From: Veillonella sp.
GTDB taxonomy: Bacteria; Bacillota; Negativicutes; Veillonellales; Veillonellaceae
DNA: 15,270 nt
Direction: 5' to 3'
Assembly (NCBI GenBank): GCA_022737715.1
Contig: JAIITD010000030.1
Coordinates: 1 to 15,270, forward strand
Part shown: piece after piece, positions 14,676-15,270 of the stretch
Numbering within the stretch: position 1 is the first letter of the stretch
How the letters are laid out: each line of letters starts with the position of its first letter
Notes under the pieces: generated by a model
What the model was told of the DNA's origin: nothing
The model's input: the letters and a program-made list of their open reading frames with translations, nothing else
Database searches by the model: none
Made by a program: the position numbers and the translations under genes

Positions 14676-14780
14676 TGCTCTCCTATTAATACATACAAAT
14701 ATCGATTCAATGTTAACGATAAAATTTATTTCGTACACCACTTATATTTATTATAATAAAGAAAAGGAGGACTGAAAACT
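14676..14780. promoter_or_regulatory. AT-rich divergent promoter region between two small membrane protein genes
   Basis: A near-symmetric TTATTATAATAA around 14749-14760 gives a TATAAT on each strand (plus 14752-14757, minus 14755-14750). The minus-strand copy has TTTTCA at 17 bases (14778-14773). The plus-strand copy would place the transcript start almost at the ribosome binding site of the plus-strand gene. Which copy is used cannot be decided. Confidence 0.3.
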
Positions 14781-15197
14781 ATGGGAAAATATATGATAAT
14801 CCTAATGTTTGTATTAGTCGCTATTGCTGTGGCATTTGCAACTTATAACCTTTCTATCATTAAATCCATGCCCCCTGAAGAACGTTATAAACTTCTTCAT
14901 TTTACAGATGATCAAGTCTCTATAGGCATTGGATTGGTAAGAAGAACATATAAATTAAAAGACATTCGGGAAGTGCGTTTCTCTAAAGGCAAAAAATTTC
15001 GCAGCATGGGAAGCTGGGCAGGCAGAATGAAAATTTGCAAAATAAATGGTAAAACAAGTCGCTGGATAGAATTCGATGGTACTGTCTATTACAAAAAGAT
15101 GGTATATATAACCAATGAAGAAATCATTGATAAATCAATAGATTTACTCATGAAGGAATTTAGATCAAGAGGAATTCAATGTAATAAATATAGATAG
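14781..15197 (+). CDS. Small membrane-anchored protein of unknown function
   Basis: A 138-residue protein with a single N-terminal hydrophobic segment (about residues 4-22) followed by a basic soluble domain. The soluble part (VSIGIGLVRRTYKLKDIREVRF, then RWIEFDGTVYYKKMVYIT and a C-terminal helix) has the strand-rich pattern ending in an amphipathic helix seen in bacterial PH-like domains, but this resemblance is an impression, not an identification. GGAGG lies ten bases before the ATG. It is transcribed away from the two-segment membrane protein and probably ends at a hairpin cut by the window end. Confidence 0.75.
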   Translation: MGKYMIILMFVLVAIAVAFATYNLSIIKSMPPEERYKLLHFTDDQVSIGIGLVRRTYKLKDIREVRFSKGKKFRSMGSWAGRMKICKINGKTSRWIEFDGTVYYKKMVYITNEEIIDKSIDLLMKEFRSRGIQCNKYR

Positions 15198-15245
15198 TAA
15201 ATTATGTTACTCTAATCCACGGATTTATCTTTAATGTCATATACA

Positions 15246-15270
15246 AAAAGGCTTCTCGAAATTTCGAGAA
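15246..15270 (+). terminator. Left part of a probable terminator, cut by the window end
   Basis: AAAAAGGC (15246-15252) is followed by the perfect 18-base palindrome TTCTCGAAATTTCGAGAA at 15253-15270. If the sequence continues with GCC and a T-run it is a strong, possibly bidirectional, terminator for the gene ending at 15197. The continuation is outside the window. Confidence 0.55.

Noticed and set aside
14676..14741. Longer version of the two-segment membrane protein from a GTG start
   Set aside because: No ribosome binding site precedes the GTG, while AGGAG stands just before the ATG at 14675.

Overview
The window looks like a chromosomal segment from an anaerobic, AT-rich member of the Negativicutes, most likely Veillonella. 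This rests on gene content and protein style (a type-2 ArgC, a YgbA_NO protein beside a folate-type ECF S component, a LemA protein, strong AGGAGG ribosome binding sites), not on a database match. Almost everything reads on the minus strand. Only a small thioredoxin-fold protein (9550-9828) and a small membrane protein (14781-15197) read on the plus strand. No non-coding stretch exceeds about 250 bases.

Positions 1-4490 hold an arginine-biosynthesis operon, transcribed right to left: an M20D amidohydrolase, argF, argC, argB, then the first codons of one more gene cut by the window edge. It has a good sigma-70-type promoter (-35 TTGAAT, 17-bp spacer, -10 TATAAT at 4317-4345) and palindromes in its leader that could be ArgR sites. 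A hairpin terminator at 4445-4484 separates it from the next unit.

Positions 4488-9377 contain a membrane-anchored or secreted purple-acid-phosphatase-like metallophosphoesterase, an unknown 151-residue protein, a beta-carbonic anhydrase, and ilvN and ilvB (acetolactate synthase). A roughly 98-base element with perfect 17-bp inverted ends (7017-7114) lies between ilvN and the carbonic anhydrase gene.

Positions 9378-11575 hold an AT-rich divergent control region, the thioredoxin-fold gene with its terminator, and a tightly packed minus-strand operon of a SAM-dependent methyltransferase, a cysteine-rich YgbA_NO protein and a FolT-like ECF transporter subunit (8-bp gap, then 11-bp overlap).

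Positions 11576-15270 look more accessory. An AlbA_2/Schlafen-type regulator has lost most of its AlbA_2 domain by an apparent in-frame deletion, and its mRNA is predicted to start within eight tandem copies of a 5-base repeat just upstream of the ribosome binding site. Beyond it lie a LemA-family protein and two small membrane proteins of unknown function in divergent orientation. The two observations most worth following are the shortened AlbA_2 gene with its simple-sequence repeat and the structured element at 7017-7114.
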